A stretch of 13,845 nucleotides of DNA from Dehalococcoidia bacterium (GTDB lineage: Bacteria > Chloroflexota > Dehalococcoidia > Lucifugimonadales > Lucifugimonadaceae): the NCBI GenBank assembly GCA_028278465.1, contig JANQEF010000054.1:1-13845 (forward strand), written 5' to 3'. The stretch's first letter is position 1. The number at the start of each line of letters is the position of its first letter. Positions 13,698 to 13,845 of the stretch are shown in pieces. Under the pieces are notes generated by a model. The model made no database searches. It saw nothing but the letters and a program-made list of their open reading frames with translations, and was not told where the DNA came from. The position numbers were made by a program, and so were the translations under genes.

Positions 13698-13845
13698 TCA
13701 GCAAAGAATCCGCTGGTCGCTAAGGTCCTTGCCGCCAATCGACCTCGTCACCGTCGCTCCCAGCCACTCCTTCACCTCGAGGTCGGCGATCCCGTTCACG
13801 ATGTTGTACTGCGTCGGCAGGTCCTCCCAGCGGGCGCGGTTCCAG
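13698..13845 (-). CDS. Unidentified protein, C-terminal fragment running off the window
   Basis: The minus strand is open from the window edge to a TGA at 13698-13700, giving 48 residues in frame (start WNRARWEDLPTQYNIVNGIA, end SIGGKDLSDQRILC). Third positions are mostly G or C, as in the neighbouring genes, and the composition is protein-like, so this is probably the 3' end of a real gene convergent with the NHL lipoprotein. I do not recognise the family from this piece. No terminator hairpin with a T-tract is visible in the 40 bp between the two stops. Confidence 0.6.
   Translation of the reverse strand, partial: WNRARWEDLPTQYNIVNGIADLEVKEWLGATVTRSIGGKDLSDQRILC

Overview
The window is GC-rich DNA with strong G/C preference at third codon positions. 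It carries bacterial genes with Shine-Dalgarno sites and two TTG starts. Several features fit a Chloroflexota bacterium, most likely a SAR202 or other Dehalococcoidia-like lineage: long secreted proteins with Thr-Pro stalks of the PLPTATPT type, a lipoprotein with a Pro/Thr linker and NHL propeller, GMC and SDR oxidoreductases, and a DUF1800/DUF1501 pair. The taxonomic placement is inference from gene style, not from a marker gene.

Region 1 (1-4326) holds two convergent genes for secreted proteins that share a six-cysteine ectodomain. The plus-strand gene (186-1415) encodes a signal peptide and that domain. The minus-strand gene (1446-4103) encodes the same domain between two tandem-repeat stalks, followed by a C-terminal F5/8 type C (discoidin/galactose-binding-like) module. 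Its DNA contains three distinct tandem repeats with periods of 27, 12 and 24/48 bp.

Region 2 (4327-7034) is a divergent pair sharing a 146-bp intergenic region: a cytosolic GH105-type unsaturated uronyl hydrolase (minus) and an FAD-dependent GMC oxidoreductase (plus). Both start with TTG behind a recognisable Shine-Dalgarno site. A joint role in handling sugar or uronic-acid alcohols is possible but only inferred.

Region 3 (7035-12533) is a tightly packed plus-strand cluster with one leader at 7035-7223. Its order is DUF1800, DUF1501, a soluble NHL propeller, an MNT-like nucleotidyltransferase, a HEPN protein, and an SDR dehydrogenase. Spacing falls from about 60 nt to an 8-nt overlap (MNT/HEPN) and a 2-nt gap (HEPN/SDR), which suggests one operon. 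The MNT protein has lost most of its active-site residues and the HEPN protein has no RX4-6H RNase motif, so this does not look like a standard HepT-MntA toxin-antitoxin module. It is the best candidate for an undescribed system in the window. A lipoprotein with six NHL repeats (12587-13657) follows and may belong to the same unit.

Region 4 (13658-13845) contains the 3' end of an unidentified minus-strand gene that runs off the window. I saw no tRNA, rRNA, insertion sequence or CRISPR array.
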